This document shows positions 1 to 35,550 of a stretch of 64,000 nucleotides of DNA, piece after piece. The stretch covers positions 5,692,001-5,756,000 of the forward strand of contig NC_089274.1 in NCBI RefSeq assembly GCF_963678975.1, read 5' to 3'. The notes below the pieces were generated by a model. That model worked only from the letters and a program-made list of their open reading frames with translations, searched no databases and had not been told where the DNA came from. The stretch comes from Dysidea avara. Its lineage: Eukaryota > Porifera > Demospongiae > Dictyoceratida > Dysideidae. How positions within the stretch are numbered: the stretch's first letter is position 1; every line of letters begins with the position of its first letter. Both the position numbers and the translations under genes were made by a program.

Positions 1-1122
1 TGAACACATCCCCCCCTTCCCAACTATCAATTGCAAAGTGGCCATTTTGCTACATTTCCAGCACCTATTATATAGCATTACAAACAGAGAACAGTATGAG
101 ACGTGTCTCTACAGTCAATTCAGTCACACTATGGAAAATAGAGCAAATAAAACAATGAAACCATGCCATGAGTTACTGCCAATCAACACCTATGCAGCAG
201 CGGAGAAAGAAATGGAAAACAAGGAAAAAAGTAGGTCTATGTTGCGTGCATTGTACCTGCTGTGGTTGGCAAAAAGGCATGTCTGCTGGCAATATCTAAT
301 AGTAGCCTGTAGCCTTATCCGTAGTCAAGTTATGCTTGGTTGAAGGCATCAGTCAGGCAGTCAGTTACCAGAAAATACAGTTGAAATAATTTTCTTTAAC
401 ACATAACCCAGAAAATTTAATACATATGCCTTGCACAAAGCATTGTAACTTCAAAAGTGTGTGTCCTATGGCTACGCAATTTACGTCATTCTACTCATGA
501 TGTAACAAGGATTAAATTGATACCTACTCTAACGCTAAATGGTTAGGCCAAACTAGCCATGCAAGTAACTTTTTAGTATGGAAACACGCAAATCCTTTAC
601 ATACCGTTATAAAATGACCCATAACTCAATGGTGGTTGCTCCTATCACATTCCATTTGATTCACTGTTAAATTTTCCATCAGGCCATATAATGTATCTTC
701 AGGTGTACGGTATCTCCCTTGTTTCCCTACCTTTTTTCTATGATCCCTAATCAAACATAAAATTCCTAAGTTTTCCTTATATTTGTTTGTTGATCATGAA
801 GGTTTGGGTTTTTATGCTTCCAAAAGATTGTTTCAAATTAAAAAATAATAATAATGAAATTTTCTACTGGCTACCTGATGCCTTACAACTAAGGCTATGG
901 GCTTGATTTTTTCACTGTTTGATGTTGCTGCTTCATCCCAAGACATGCCTTTTGGTATACCACACTACTGCAGTTTATACGCAATGCACGCATCATGGAC
1001 TTACCTTTGTCCTCCTTTATAAGTAAATAAATACAGTACTACCATACTGTATGAGTGTTTATGACAAAAAGTACAATTAAGACATCAAACTACTAAAGAG
1101 CCTTCTAGGGCACATCTCATAC
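1..1122. repeat. Intron of the divergent minus-strand gene, filled with an interspersed repeat (family A)
   Basis: No coding exon is recognised here. Positions about 1-400 carry a direct copy and about 840-1010 an inverted copy of a repeat seen again at about 11000-11740, 18390-18850 and 45700-45990. Shared words include AAAAGGCA(T/C)(G/A)TCT, a (G/C)TCAGTCAG-rich stretch and CTAA near TTCCTTATA. The block at 720-790 (ATGATCCCTAATC and TTCCTTATA) matches 11030-11075. No element boundary or target duplication could be fixed, so the class of this repeat is unknown. Confidence 0.6.
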
Positions 1123-1464
1123 CTGAAAAAGTCTAGGGTCTAGCACTGGAGCTAGAGTACCTATGGTAGAATTGTGTCTGTTATTCCCTCCAGCATCGTT
1201 CCCTTCGTCCTTTTTCGCCTTCTTTTCGATTTTTTCATCCAACGAAACCTCAACACATTCTATGGCGTCTTCACTGTCGTCTGAGCCGTCGTTCCGGTTA
1301 GTGTTCTCGTCGTTGTGCGGATCAGAATTCGCGGGATCGGCTTCAGGATTTGCCGCAACCTCTAGTTCCGAATCATCTTCACCCTCTACAATTTCTGAGT
1401 CATCGCTCTCTCCTCTTGATTCGCCTCTTTCATGTCTTTGTCCGCTTAGTTCGTGATGTTCCAT
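1123..1464 (-). CDS. First coding exon of an unidentified acidic protein, divergent to EFTUD2
   Basis: An ATG at 1464-1462 in a good context (CACCATGG on the minus strand) opens 114 codons that end in phase 0 at a clean splice donor (CAG, then GTATGAG). The peptide is rich in Asp, Glu, Ser and Asn, has a short lysine-rich stretch (KIEKKAKKDE), and ends with the hydrophobic sequence TLAPVLDPRLFQ. Such acidic starts are common in nuclear regulatory proteins, but no family is recognised. The next exon must lie more than 1.1 kb to the left, outside the window, so the gene is partial. The plus-strand frame over the same bases is serine-rich and is an antisense shadow. The exon call rests on the start context, donor, open frame and head-to-head position beside a housekeeping gene. 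Confidence 0.6.
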
Positions 1465-1737
1465 GGTGACTATCTCGATACTGAGGTGTGTAAAGAAAAG
1501 AGTCCAAAGTTTCTCTACTTTTCTCGAGACTTTTCTCTTCTCTTCACCATAGCAGGACTACATAACTTTCTTTTTTCCGGAATTAAAGGAAAAAATTCTT
1601 TTCTCACACACACTGTCATTGGCTTGACCACATGCGCCATTTGCCACATCATCGCGCGCGTGGTCACATCACTCACGTGATATAAAACGTTTTTCAATCG
1701 TTGTAATTATTCTAATTACAGCTCATCTGGTGTAGAA
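1465..1737. promoter_or_regulatory. Divergent promoter between the acidic-protein gene and EFTUD2
   Basis: Only 273 bp separate the two start codons. A TATAAA box lies at 1681-1686, about 55 bp before the EFTUD2 ATG, with a CACGTG E-box just upstream (1674-1679). The 1640-1680 part has several CpG and CGCG words, unlike the surrounding AT-rich DNA. A shared bidirectional promoter is inferred from this spacing. Confidence 0.6.
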
Positions 1738-24760
<23,023 letters not shown>

Positions 24761-24789
24761 TAGAAGTGTTAGCTATTACTATGTAGGTA

Positions 24790-24795
24790 AATAAA
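24790..24795 (+). terminator. Poly(A) signal AATAAA of EFTUD2
   Basis: AATAAA lies 30 bp after the stop codon, implying a very short 3' untranslated region. Confidence 0.8.
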
Positions 24796-25569
24796 GATCC
24801 CATCAATACAATGTAAACTGAAAACAAACAATACTTTGGGAAATATATACATTTATCAGTAGTTTTAGAGATGAAATCACGTGTGGGTAGTCAACCAATA
24901 GGTTTTTTTCTCCCAACCAATGCGATTCTGTAATCTGTATTCAAGGTGATGAAACTTGTATTATCAAAGAGAAACTTTTCCTTGTGTGCATGTTCAAATA
25001 AACAGATTTATGGTTTAAAAAAACCTAGTGTACAACAGTACATATTCAAGCAAAACAGTTTAGAGGGAGGATACGTATCTTATTTTTTAGCAACTGATTT
25101 TAAAACCAAAGTACTCTTTGTACTTGAGTGCAAATGTGTGTGTGTGTGTATGTGTTATACCAAACCACGTGGTACACTTATATATACCACAACTTACAAA
25201 ATATCCTCAGGGTTGCACATCATTGACTCTATACAAAAAATAGCCCGGTGTTTTGCCAAACTAGGTTTTTGTTTAACGCAAATCTATATATTTAGCTAGA
25301 AACATTGCCTAACTTTTTTCCTGCCATATTCCTATTGCAGTAAATTTGACAATGTTCCCTCCGCCAATCATGTACAGTATTGATCTCTATGACATTAACT
25401 ATTGTGTGTCAGTGTAAATATACACATACAGTACATACTGATATTATATATACTATAATGATTATATTGTAGTTGTTCAATTGATTAGTCAGACAGATTG
25501 CTTCTAACTGAAGTGCTACGATAGCCCGTGACATCTCATAGTAACATCTTGCTGCAGCTATGCAACATA

Positions 25570-26104
25570 CAGTGGAATCCTCAGTGGAATGTATTGTGTA
25601 TTTTATTATGCAATGTGTAAAGTAGTTAAGTGTATTACGTGTAAAGTAGATTTTACTTAAGTTTAGAACACTCAATACAATGGAGCCTTTTCTTAATGAT
25701 ACTCTATTACAGAGAAGGGGAAATACAGTTGAATAATAATCAACAATGTTATATTCCAGTTCACAAAAAAGTGGAACAATTCTTACCTCTATAAGAGTAA
25801 ATGGCACAATTGTATGACAATAAAAAGTGGACCATAAAACTGGTCATGAAATATAAACCCACTAAGAAAGGGTTCCATTGTAGAAGAAGGCTGTAAATTT
25901 CTATGCATGTGTAAGTTTAGTCTCTGGAATGTGCACCTATAATGTAAAATCAATAAGTACAATTGTGGAAGGGTCTGGGTGATGAGACTAGTGTAAGTTA
26001 AATAACTACTAGTAGCTGTAGCTGTAACAAAACTGGCACTACTATTTAAGACATGGTGTAATCTAGCAAACAATGCTTGTATGCATGTGTTGAGGATTCC
26101 ACTG
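25570..26104. mobile_element. MITE abutting the kinase gene's last exon
   Basis: The left end CAGTGGAATCCTCA and the right end TGAGGATTCCACTG are perfect inverted copies flanked by TA. A second inverted pair lies inside (CAATGGAGCCTTTTCTT and AAGAAAGGGTTCCATTG). The right end stops 6 bp from the kinase stop codon, so the kinase 3' untranslated region must run into the MITE. The rest of 24796-25569 is intergenic DNA with no supported gene. Confidence 0.85.
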
Positions 26105-26110
26105 TAATTG

Positions 26111-29100
26111 CTAGCTTGTTCTAGCAGCCTGTTTGAACACCGTCAAGGCCTCTTTAGCAGTAGGTCTTTCTGCACTATTCACTTGTAGACATCTCTTAAC
26201 TACTGTTACCAGATCTGTATCATTTGAAAATGGTTTTGTGTTTTCCAACTCTTTCGTCTATGTGTGAATATTATAATGTCAGTTACAGAACAGGATATAC
26301 TCTAGTACCTTTGTTGTCTTTTCCCACAATTCTTTAGAACAGTGATGACTTCTTGATAACAGTAGTGAAGCTTCCTGTGTGAAAGGGGAACCATACCTAA
26401 ATGAACATGAAACTATATCATCTATTTACCTCCCTTTGCCTCAAAGCTGCAGTTTTCCCAATACAAATATTCAAACACAGACATCCAAATGACCACATGT
26501 CAACTGCAAATGTGTACAGTGTTTCATAAGGTCCTGATAGGGTGATGTGCATGGATACCTGTAGTTAATACACACATTAACCAACTACAACACTATAAAC
26601 ACAACATCACCTCAGGAGCCCGATATCCTGGTGTTCCTAGTGGCAGAATGGAGGCAAACTTGATCATCTGGTCAGTAGGCTCTTTTATACCAAGTCCTGG
26701 TACAGTACCAGCAGAGTCAAAGTCTCCAAGTTTGACTTGGAACTTTGAACTACAATTACAGTAGAGTGGCTTGCACCGACACTTCATCTTGATCATAATA
26801 TTACTTGCTACAAAATATTGTATATTCATTTCAAATTATTTGGTGACATACCTTTAATGTCCCTGTGGACATATCCATTATCATGAAGGTAGATTAAAGC
26901 TTGTAGTGTTTCACCCAAGATGAATTTGATGTTATAAAATCCAACTTCCCATTTTCTGAGATCGTTCACACAATTGTTGTAGAAATTCCTCAGACAACCA
27001 ACTTCTCTGGTAGACATTATTTGTCGTAGATCACAGTCCATCTTAGGCATGAAGTGGTAGCAGTAGAACTTCCGAGAATGATGTTCATGCCTCTCTCCCA
27101 TCAGTACAGCCACAAGAGGAAGAATGTTTTCATGTCTTAGTGCAGCATGGACGTTCACTTCATTTGCTCGGTACACCGTCTGTAAATAATCAATTCATAG
27201 TTAACCACTGTAGGAATTAAACTACAGTGCTGTATAGCTATACCAACAGTACATAATAAAACTCACTATGTTATGTACTCTTGGCTACATATTATAGTAA
27301 AATGTGAGGCATAACTTCGTGTCCACACAGATGTAGCAATAATGTGCACTCTACCACGTAGATGAGAAAAGTCGACCGCAGAAACTAACAGATTTGGAAG
27401 ATTTGAAATTATGATTTGCCTAAAGTTTAGACTGTTGCTGGCTACATTTACTTTTGCATGGTAGCATGACTCCTATCAAGTTTCATAATTATTACAGGAC
27501 AGTAGCTCAGAAAATAAGAGGCCCATACATATAACTTCATCAATAATGTGATACTGGTGGACCACTTACATGTTATCTCAACCGACCCTTTCAATGACTA
27601 GCTTTAAGCTCTCCATGAAATACAATGTGCGCAGCAATAATAGTGTATGGAATTCATACGCTTTATGGAGGGACATTTTTTCACTGCAAAAACTCTACCA
27701 ACTTGCATATTTTCAGGTATTTTAAATAAGTACATCTACATACATAAGTGAAAGCTAGTCGCTTCAAAACACACAAGTCATAAATGTGACCCCACATTAC
27801 CTGAACTCATACAATCTCCTTCACTATTTCTCATACTAGACAGTAATGCAAAGCATCGTTAAGTCAGTCTCTTGATGGCTCTAGTAGAATTATGTAGAGT
27901 AAGCAGTTGCAGCTAATGAAAATTAACATCCAACGGCTCAGAATAGCAAAAACCGTGGGCTATACTATTTCTCTACGGCTCAGTTGGCAAAAACCGTGAG
28001 TTATTATTTCTCAACGGCTCTGAATGGCAAAAACCGTGAGTTAGCTACAATGCACAATTCCAAACTTCCAACAATAACTCAGTGTGTCACAAAAACTGTG
28101 GAGGATAAACTGCAGCAAAATGTTATGTAATACAATCCACAAAAATAAACAGAATAGCTTCACCAGTTGTAACAGAATTGATCCATATATATTAGTAGTA
28201 AGGATTACATTTTTTTTTTGCAGTATATACTACAGAAGTAAGTTTTCATAGCAAGCCAGCTAATTAATGCTCAATTGTGCTTATCATAGCTGTTTTATTT
28301 ACAATTCACGTTTTGTTTATTCCACTGTATTGTAAATGCAAGATGTCAGTTTGCCATTGATAATCCACAGCTAATGCTAAATAGCCATATATCACCAAAA
28401 GAAACCATTATAAAGCAAAAGCAGTGATCAGAATTGATATCTGGAAGAACTCTAGCATGTACCACTGCACTCACCACAATGAAAGCATGTAATGCATTGT
28501 TTATGTCTTATATTCTTCTCCACAGTTATGTAAAACTTAACCTTGTTTACTGGTATGCAAAATTTATTTTACGCTGCTTCCTGTTTGTGGTATAACTATA
28601 TTGTTGACAGGATGTTGCCCAATGGATAATAATATAGCTACCTACCTTTTTAACAGCATATTCTCTTCTTGCATGGATTATAGTGAACACAAACCCATTT
28701 CCTCCTTTCCCTATTCTATTGTCAGTAGCTTTTCTGGTTGGTAATGGATATTTCATGCTACCATTAAATATTCCCTCACACTATAGTAAAAACGAAAAAT
28801 TTTAAATTGAGGAACTCCCTTACAGCATAACTCACTGTAAACACAGCATATCCTGGATTAGTACAGTTATGTCGATAGTGTATGGGATCACCATAGTAGT
28901 GATCAAGTAGTTTACTAAAACTTGTTGTGCCATCTTTTTCAGCATCGTAATCATTACCAAGTAACTTATCAGTTTCATAACTACAACAAAATTCAAATTT
29001 GAGTCACAGAAATATTAAATATAGAAATTTCAAGGACAAACATACATTTAGCTGTTTTTAAGAAAATCCCTATCTATGAAAGCAATGCTTTGTGTTCTGA

Positions 29101-31059
29101 ATCCTATATATGTAACTGAAAATTTTGACAAAGTATAAACACTGAAAATTTGCAGGCATTATAGAAAACTGCTCATCATCTAAGCCACACAGAGTGCCTA
29201 TAACTAGCTAAAACACCAGGTTTCAAATAAACAAGTTATAGAAATGAACATTTTTATAGAGTTCCTTTTAAGCTTGAATCTGCTGAATAAAGCATCAAGG
29301 AGAACACAATGCTGGGGTAAAAAGTTGATTCGTGAATGCTGGTCACACACATAATACTGGTCTTGTATAGTCTGCAGTCTCATTTAGTGTTTGGGATAAA
29401 AAGTTGCTTGAAAGAAATAAATGCCGAGACTATAATTTGAGTACATGCACAATAACAAACACAGCAGATAAGTATGCGTAATGATTGACATCACAACAAG
29501 TATGGCCAAATTTTAAAAAACCGTCCTTTGAGCACATTTTCTGTTATGTACATACAAACATGTGATGTTTCAATCTTCAAAACAGTGTTGTACCAAAAAA
29601 AATTCCTACAACCAGGGGTGGGCGGCTGGTAGACATTAGTAAAATTAATGTAAAGGTATTGGAAAGCTTAATTGTGATGCAAAATAGCTACATAGTGACA
29701 CATTCATGCCCAAGCAAAGAAAACCATCATTTAGTACATCTCTAGCTAAATGCCACCAAACAGAAGAGGTAGAACATGTGTGCTGATTGTATATTTCCAT
29801 TTAGTACTTCACGTTAATCTCAATAATCACAATGCAAACTTGCAAAGCTATAAAAATGATGGACATTTAGATAGTACTTCAAATAAGCTGGTAATTTTTT
29901 TACAAATCCCTTTTTCGCATGCTTAACAAGGAACCTTAAAGCACCTCTTCTTGATCTATACATGAAGGTAGTCAAAACATTTACTGATATCCAGGAAGTC
30001 CCCTTGTTTGCTAGTTTTGCATTGCTATTATGGAGATCCACATGAAAATACCAAATAGAAATAAGCAAGTAGTACATAACACCTCCTCTACAACTAGAGC
30101 ACATGAGGTTTTCACAACGTTTGACATGGCTCCAAAAGGCAGACAACAATGTGAAAATTACTATTCAGATCCTAGGGTGATCACATGTACTCTGATTTTT
30201 GATTGTGCTGAAATGGACAGTTCTCAAAATCGGCCAGAATTTCAACTACGAACTTTTCAGCCATGCTAGACTTCAAGACCAGCCTAGCCTTAGCTACACC
30301 TGCATTTCCCTTTATCCTCTCTTTTACCATAAATTTGTCATGACAAGGTAAACTTGCAAACTGTTTGGTTCCATACACTTTAACAGAATCACCAATTAAA
30401 ACAGCAAACGTGGCTTTGTTATATCCAACAAGTTTACTCTCTACAGGCTTGTAATCAGTAACTGACTTTTTCACTGTTAAATCAGTGTCAGTCACAAAAC
30501 CTGCACCATCTAAAATAAACACAATAGTTATGTAAATCAGCAGTAGCTCAAGTAAATAGGAATTCAAGTAACACCACTTAGCACAGTGCATAGCTATAAG
30601 TATTAAATTTTAAAATTGTAATCTAATCAGTTAATTGCCTTATTTACTATGTGTTATGATCTTAAGTACCTGACTTATTAACTGTTGTGGTATCATGGAT
30701 TTGATGTATGGGTAGTTTGTGACAAGCAACATCTGTTTCACTTGGTACACCTGCCAAATTAGCAACTTCAATCCTTTTGGATTGAGTGATATCAGATTGA
30801 CTAGTCGCTCTATGACCAGGACCTTTTGGTACACAGAGAGATGATCCATGGTAGTGATCACCATCATCAGTACTAACAAAAGGTTCTGGTAGAAGTTTCC
30901 TTCTTATAGAACTGAAACTACTATCTTGATCTACTGCACTTGGTCTATCAGCTCGTATGGATACACACTGTACATCTGATGTAAAAGTGGGGCTATTCAC
31001 AATGACTAATTCTTCACAATGCCTTGATTGGGTTTCACTGACTGCAACAAGTATGGTTC
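26111..31059 (-). CDS. Protein kinase with DFD in place of DFG; 5' part unresolved
   Basis: Exons read on the minus strand in 5'-3' order: 31059-30670 and 30509 to about 30190 (tentative), then well-supported 28980-28836, 28780-28646, 27179-26852, 26807-26611, 26558-26430, 26374-26309, 26257-26111; the stop is at 26113-26111. Phases agree across the last seven exons. Kinase motifs in order: glycine loop RIGKGGNGFVF, catalytic lysine in EYAVKK, NEV and HENILPL of the N-lobe, YVHRDIKASN catalytic loop, LGDFDSAG at the DFG position, GTPGYRAPE, DMWSFGCL and RCLQVNSAERPTAKEAL. The kinase domain ends the protein, with only about 12 residues after it. The residues before the kinase (GYAVFT, KLLDHYYGDPIHYRH) and the two 5' exons are not recognised; those exons join in phase (TCAG to ATGGT) but their link to exon 28980 uses a weak donor. 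The metal-binding Asp and catalytic Asp, Lys and Asn are all present, so activity is plausible. Subfamily unknown; it may be TKL- or RIPK-like. Confidence 0.8.
27929..28045. repeat. Three-copy tandem repeat in a kinase intron
   Basis: The unit (about 41-46 bp) contains ACGGCTC and GGCAAAAACCGTGAGTTA; it occurs three times with small changes. ACGG and CCGT can pair within each unit, giving a hairpin-like repeat. It is inside the 1.47 kb intron 27180-28645, which has no other supported feature. Confidence 0.7.
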
Positions 31060-32117
31060 CTGAGAAATTAACCATATCACAGTGACATCAATGATTATGT
31101 AAGTTGATAGCTTATGCTAGTGATGGACAATACCTTGACAATACAAATACTAGGAGATAATAGTCCATTTTCAATAAGGCTAAATATGCAGTGCACTTTT
31201 TGGCTTCTTGTAAGGCCTCTCCAAATTAGAATGTAGTTTCCCCATCCAAGAATTGCAAAATTTGGTGAGGGAGGGAGGCTTAGTATCATTATTCATTATT
31301 TCATCAATGGTTTTTGAGCCACAAACTTAACTATGAAATGATTAATAATACACAGAAATATAAGTTGACCTCACACTGTAAATTGATGCTGGTATGACTA
31401 CTGTGCACTTAGTACGATGATCATAGTTCTGAGAATGATCGATCATCATACTCAGATCACACCAAGTGACCACAGGAGTCATACCATCAATTTACAATGT
31501 TACTGTTCCTTCTAATCATCTTTGCATTAAGGTTATCAATATCTTTGCATGCCCTAGTTACACTTTGGACAATACATTATCATTCCATGTCACATATTTA
31601 CTGGACCATAATTATTCAAACTTAGCAGCTGAATGCAGTAGTACAGCTTTTCTACCAGGTATACACAGGCAGGTTTACATGCAAATACAATCTCTACAAC
31701 TTTCATAGATTTATCTTGACCAAGACAGCTTTAATTTGACATAATTGCAAGAATGAGATATCATTTCCTTTCTGGACATTGATTGACACACTTCGATTCT
31801 TAAGTTTATAACATTTTTGCTTATTGTACTCATATTTTTTGTGTCATTCATTCTTTCAACATATTGAAGGGCTTCTGTCAAAGGAGACACACACCTAGCA
31901 GCAGTCCACTATATAAAATTTCACTGCTTAACCACTTTAAGCTGCTCTAAATCAATAAGAGCATGACATTACATCTTGTCCTTGCTGTTCAAAACATTTA
32001 TAAAAAAGATAGCTAAGTATAGCATTCATGATCAGAAGCAGCCACTATCTGGTAAAACATATGCTAGTCCTTGTTGGGTGATGGCCTCATGTTCTCACGT
32101 ACATAGTAATTCACATA
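31060..32117. other. Stretch without a confident gene, possible upstream kinase exon
   Basis: A minus-strand open frame at 31289-31134 (words GWGNYILIW and RSQKVHCIF) ends at a possible donor (AAG, then GTATTG) and could be another exon of the kinase gene. Its phase does not fit the next acceptor, so it is not joined. The rest shows no coding signal. Confidence 0.3.
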
Positions 32118-32673
32118 CCGTAAGCGTACAAATTTTCGTAGTGTATAAATTTTCGTGGATTTCGTGACTTGCAGCTGATTGACAAAAATTAATCCATTTA
32201 GAAACTCACGTCTCAGCTCGAGCAGACCTATTGACCATTGCCACCAGTACACTTTCCTTATACTATTAACGGACATAACTCTTGTAACTATGTATGACCT
32301 GATGATGACATGTGCACCTGTTCACTACATGAATAGATACTGATGGCCTTGGTCAAGTATGTAAGACTCGTTTCCTCTGATTCCAGCAGCCAACATTCTT
32401 TTGTGGTGAGTCAACCCCACAAAATGGTTTGCTTATATAGTCCCAGATCAGTACGCCAGCATAAATGGAGTAGCCAAAGCTGTTAAGCTGTAAACCTTAA
32501 ACGTGACCTAGCTTAAAGCACGAATTTTGCTCTCCCCGTGGCTCCTGGAGAAAATAAACTGGTTTATCAAGATTAAACCATGAAAATTATACCCACAAAA
32601 TTTAATACACTTGCACACCTGTCTTTTTGGCAAACCACGAAAATTTTACCCACGAAATTTAGTACACTTATGG
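32118..32673. mobile_element. MITE with CCGTAAGCGTAC ends, TA duplication
   Basis: The left end CCGTAAGCGTACAAATTTTC and the right end GAAATTTAGTACACTTATGG are inverted with a few mismatches and both are flanked by TA. The word AAATTTTCGTGG recurs inverted (CCACGAAAATTTT) just inside, and a partial internal copy occurs at 32580-32620. It has no transposase. Confidence 0.78.
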
Positions 32674-35012
32674 TAGCTAATTGCCAGTAAGTTTGGCAGC
32701 ACTATATATACAGCTAGATTGAAGGGTACAATCACCAGTTGATATTTCACCAACCGATCATGAATGGGTAGCTATAGCTGGCAATCTATCTAAGAAAGTA
32801 TTTATATAAAGCTAAGTCCTCTTGAATCTTTACCTTCACCTTTATATCAGCCAGATAATAAACTTTAAATACTGTTTTAACAGCTATAGTTAATATGATA
32901 ACTATACATGCATGCAGAGATTGACATCCCTTCAGCTAGCTCAATATTACTACTTTCAACTTTCTACAGGAATTAGTCTTTAACTTTTCATAAGCTTTCC
33001 AGTAGACAATCAGTTTAAAAGCCAGAGTTTCAGTACATAAAAGAAGGCTTTATACAGATCCATATTCGTGGCAACACTGTCTGGAATCTCATAATTAGAG
33101 AATAATGACAATAATATGGTAATAATGACCATTTAATGCGGGTACTCAGACGTGACGTGGGAGGAGGACGGGAAACTACATCCTCATTTGAAGTGGCCTC
33201 TAGTTGTCACATGTGGTAGTGTTGATAGTGGTGTTTCCCTTAATCTAACCATCAAGGCTTAAAGTTTAATTGTTGTAATTGATGTTTTCTTTGTACTATT
33301 GTTCTGGTAGGGTTCCTTACTGTTCCAGCCTTTATCTTCTGTGCTTTCTAGATTACGCGCACACAAATGATGTCATATGTGAGCAATTATTTCTACTGCT
33401 GCATATTTTAGTCATGTTTCATGGTATCATATAGTACGATAGTACTGTATAGTAGGGACATCGAAGGTGTGGGGGCAATCCGTGATATAATATAACCCAA
33501 AAACCTGCTGCAATTTTTCCTCACAATGACATGACAGTATTGGTTGGATAAACCAAGCCCAAAAGTGTCTTCAGATCGACCCGAAACGTTTCCGTCAAGT
33601 TGCTACAGGTTTTTTTTTTTTTAATTTATTCAATGCAATTTTCTACTGCCTGCCTGCCTGCCTGCCTGACTGACTGACTGACACCTTCAGTCAAGTGTAG
33701 CGGAAAACTGGCTACAGAAAAAACCTTTAGTATATTGATAAACATACAATGCTTGCACTATTGTCTTATCTTTTATCCTTCTTTACTATGGCCATCAGTC
33801 AAGGTTCTACCGCTGAGTGTTAATAGACTACAGTACGGCTTCCATCTATCAGTGTATATTGCATCAAACTATTCGAATACACGTGGTTGCTGGTTGCACC
33901 AAACTATTTGAACACATGCGTATGTGACTCGCTGATAATATCGATCAGTGAGAGCAACTTACACTGTCCCTACTCTAATTTTAAATTCCTAATTTTTTCT
34001 TATACTTATAAACTACCAACATGGACTGTTTTAAAGAGCAGTGGTAAAAGTTTATAAAGCTTCACAGCAGCCTCCAACACAACCCAGTATGCTTGTGTAC
34101 CACGCACAGAAAGAGAAGGCTAAAATACATTGTAGCCATTGGAAAACATGGTTTCACAAGGTGGGGGGGTTACCTCACCATTTCCGGTTTGAAGGATATT
34201 TTTAATATTCAGTTATAAACAGATTTGGAGAACTATGCTACAGTGAACACAACCAGATTGTAGACCAGTTCTTCCTCTATCTACATGCTGGTCTATATGG
34301 CCATTGAAGATTGAATAGCTATGCTAGAGAACCGATTGTACGAGCATGCAAAAATACTTTCGACGTCAGTTTACGCAAAGCTCGTTGCACATTACGGCAA
34401 GGTAAATCGTGGAATCTATTCTTTAGCAGCATAAGCAGGGCGTTATCAACAAAGCTCCAGCCTACATCAGGCTGAAATATGGCTATGGCAAAATGAAGTC
34501 CTTTGGCCACCACAAAATGGTCAAAAACCTGCTGTAACTTCAACAGGCAGTACAAAAACCTTTTTTTCTCGACATGCAGCCCTGCTACAAATACCAGTCA
34601 CTTATTTTACACAAATACAGAGGTCTCCCTCACTAGTATACTAGAAAAAAACTGACGCAGAAAGTTGTACTAACACTGCATAGTTGTATAGTTGTACTAA
34701 CCATGCAAAAACCATAAATGACGTATGCCACCAAAGTTTCGCACAAAGCACCTGAATCTTGGGTTCTAAACTACTCTACTGGATGTCTTCTTTAATAATA
34801 TTCATAAAACACTGAGTAACGAATTTTATCTTATTACAAGGCAATGGGCCTTAGCAGCACAACAGCCATTTTAATTATCGTGTAAACACTAGTCACATGA
34901 TGCATTAAGTGAATATTTGTGGCATGATGTATGGCTTCATTTGCATTGGCTTCAAAACCATGACTTCCAGGTAACTGCCCTGTCAGTATTGTTTACATCA
35001 TTGTTTACATCC

Positions 35013-35069
35013 TGATGCAATATTACTTAGTTGATGCAATATTACTTAGTTGATGCAATATTACTTAGT
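35013..35069. repeat. Three perfect 19 bp tandem units
   Basis: TGATGCAATATTACTTAGT is repeated exactly three times, followed by a truncated TGATG. The preceding bases contain two GTTTACATC words. Confidence 0.95.
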
Positions 35070-35460
35070 TGATGACGTAAACTAATAAAGTAGTGGACAA
35101 ATGTACCTACACTGCTATGAAGGGAAAGCGAGATACAGCTGCATGTAATAAACGCTACACAACAACTTGAGCCATGTATTAATTACAACCAGGTGGATGG
35201 TTGGGGAGTGACCATCACAGCAATTGTTGTCGAGGCGCCTGTTTATTTGCAGGGTCACACTGTTGTGCAACTGGGAAAACATGTTAGGCTGTATCTCACC
35301 TACCTAACTATTGATGTACAAGCCCAAAATCCTGCCATTTCTTGTGCACTTGCTGTAAAAGTGCACATAAATAATTTGTGGTTGAATGGCTTAGATACCG
35401 ATTAACTGCATACTTTTGTTGCTTATTGAGAATGGACTATCAAAGGTATAAGAAACGAAG

Positions 35461-35550
35461 AAAAAAAGTGTGATGTGACCTAGGCTCAAACCCACACATC
35501 CAAGTTTGGAGTACCCATGCTTTACCACTGTACCACCGGTGCTTGCTGGC
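35461..35550 (-). repeat. tRNA-derived SINE, minus strand
   Basis: On the minus strand a box A-like GGTACAGTGGTAAAGCA and a box B-like GTGGGTTTGAGCC are spaced as in a tRNA gene, and the unit ends in a T-rich run. It fails to form a proper acceptor stem. Box A resembles that of the SINE at 4269. Confidence 0.65.

Noticed and set aside
38-343. 101-codon frame at the left edge
   Set aside because: Lies within repeat family A, starts with GTG, and other copies of the repeat do not keep the frame.
24946-25299. 117-codon plus-strand frame after EFTUD2
   Set aside because: No motif, no start context, Cys/Val run from a GT-rich patch, and no sign of splicing to a neighbour.
31095-31289. Additional upstream exon of the kinase
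   Set aside because: The donor looks usable but its phase does not match the next acceptor, so it was not joined.
34319-34555. 78-codon minus-strand frame
   Set aside because: Composition is natural but there is no start codon, splice context or recognised motif; kept only as a note.
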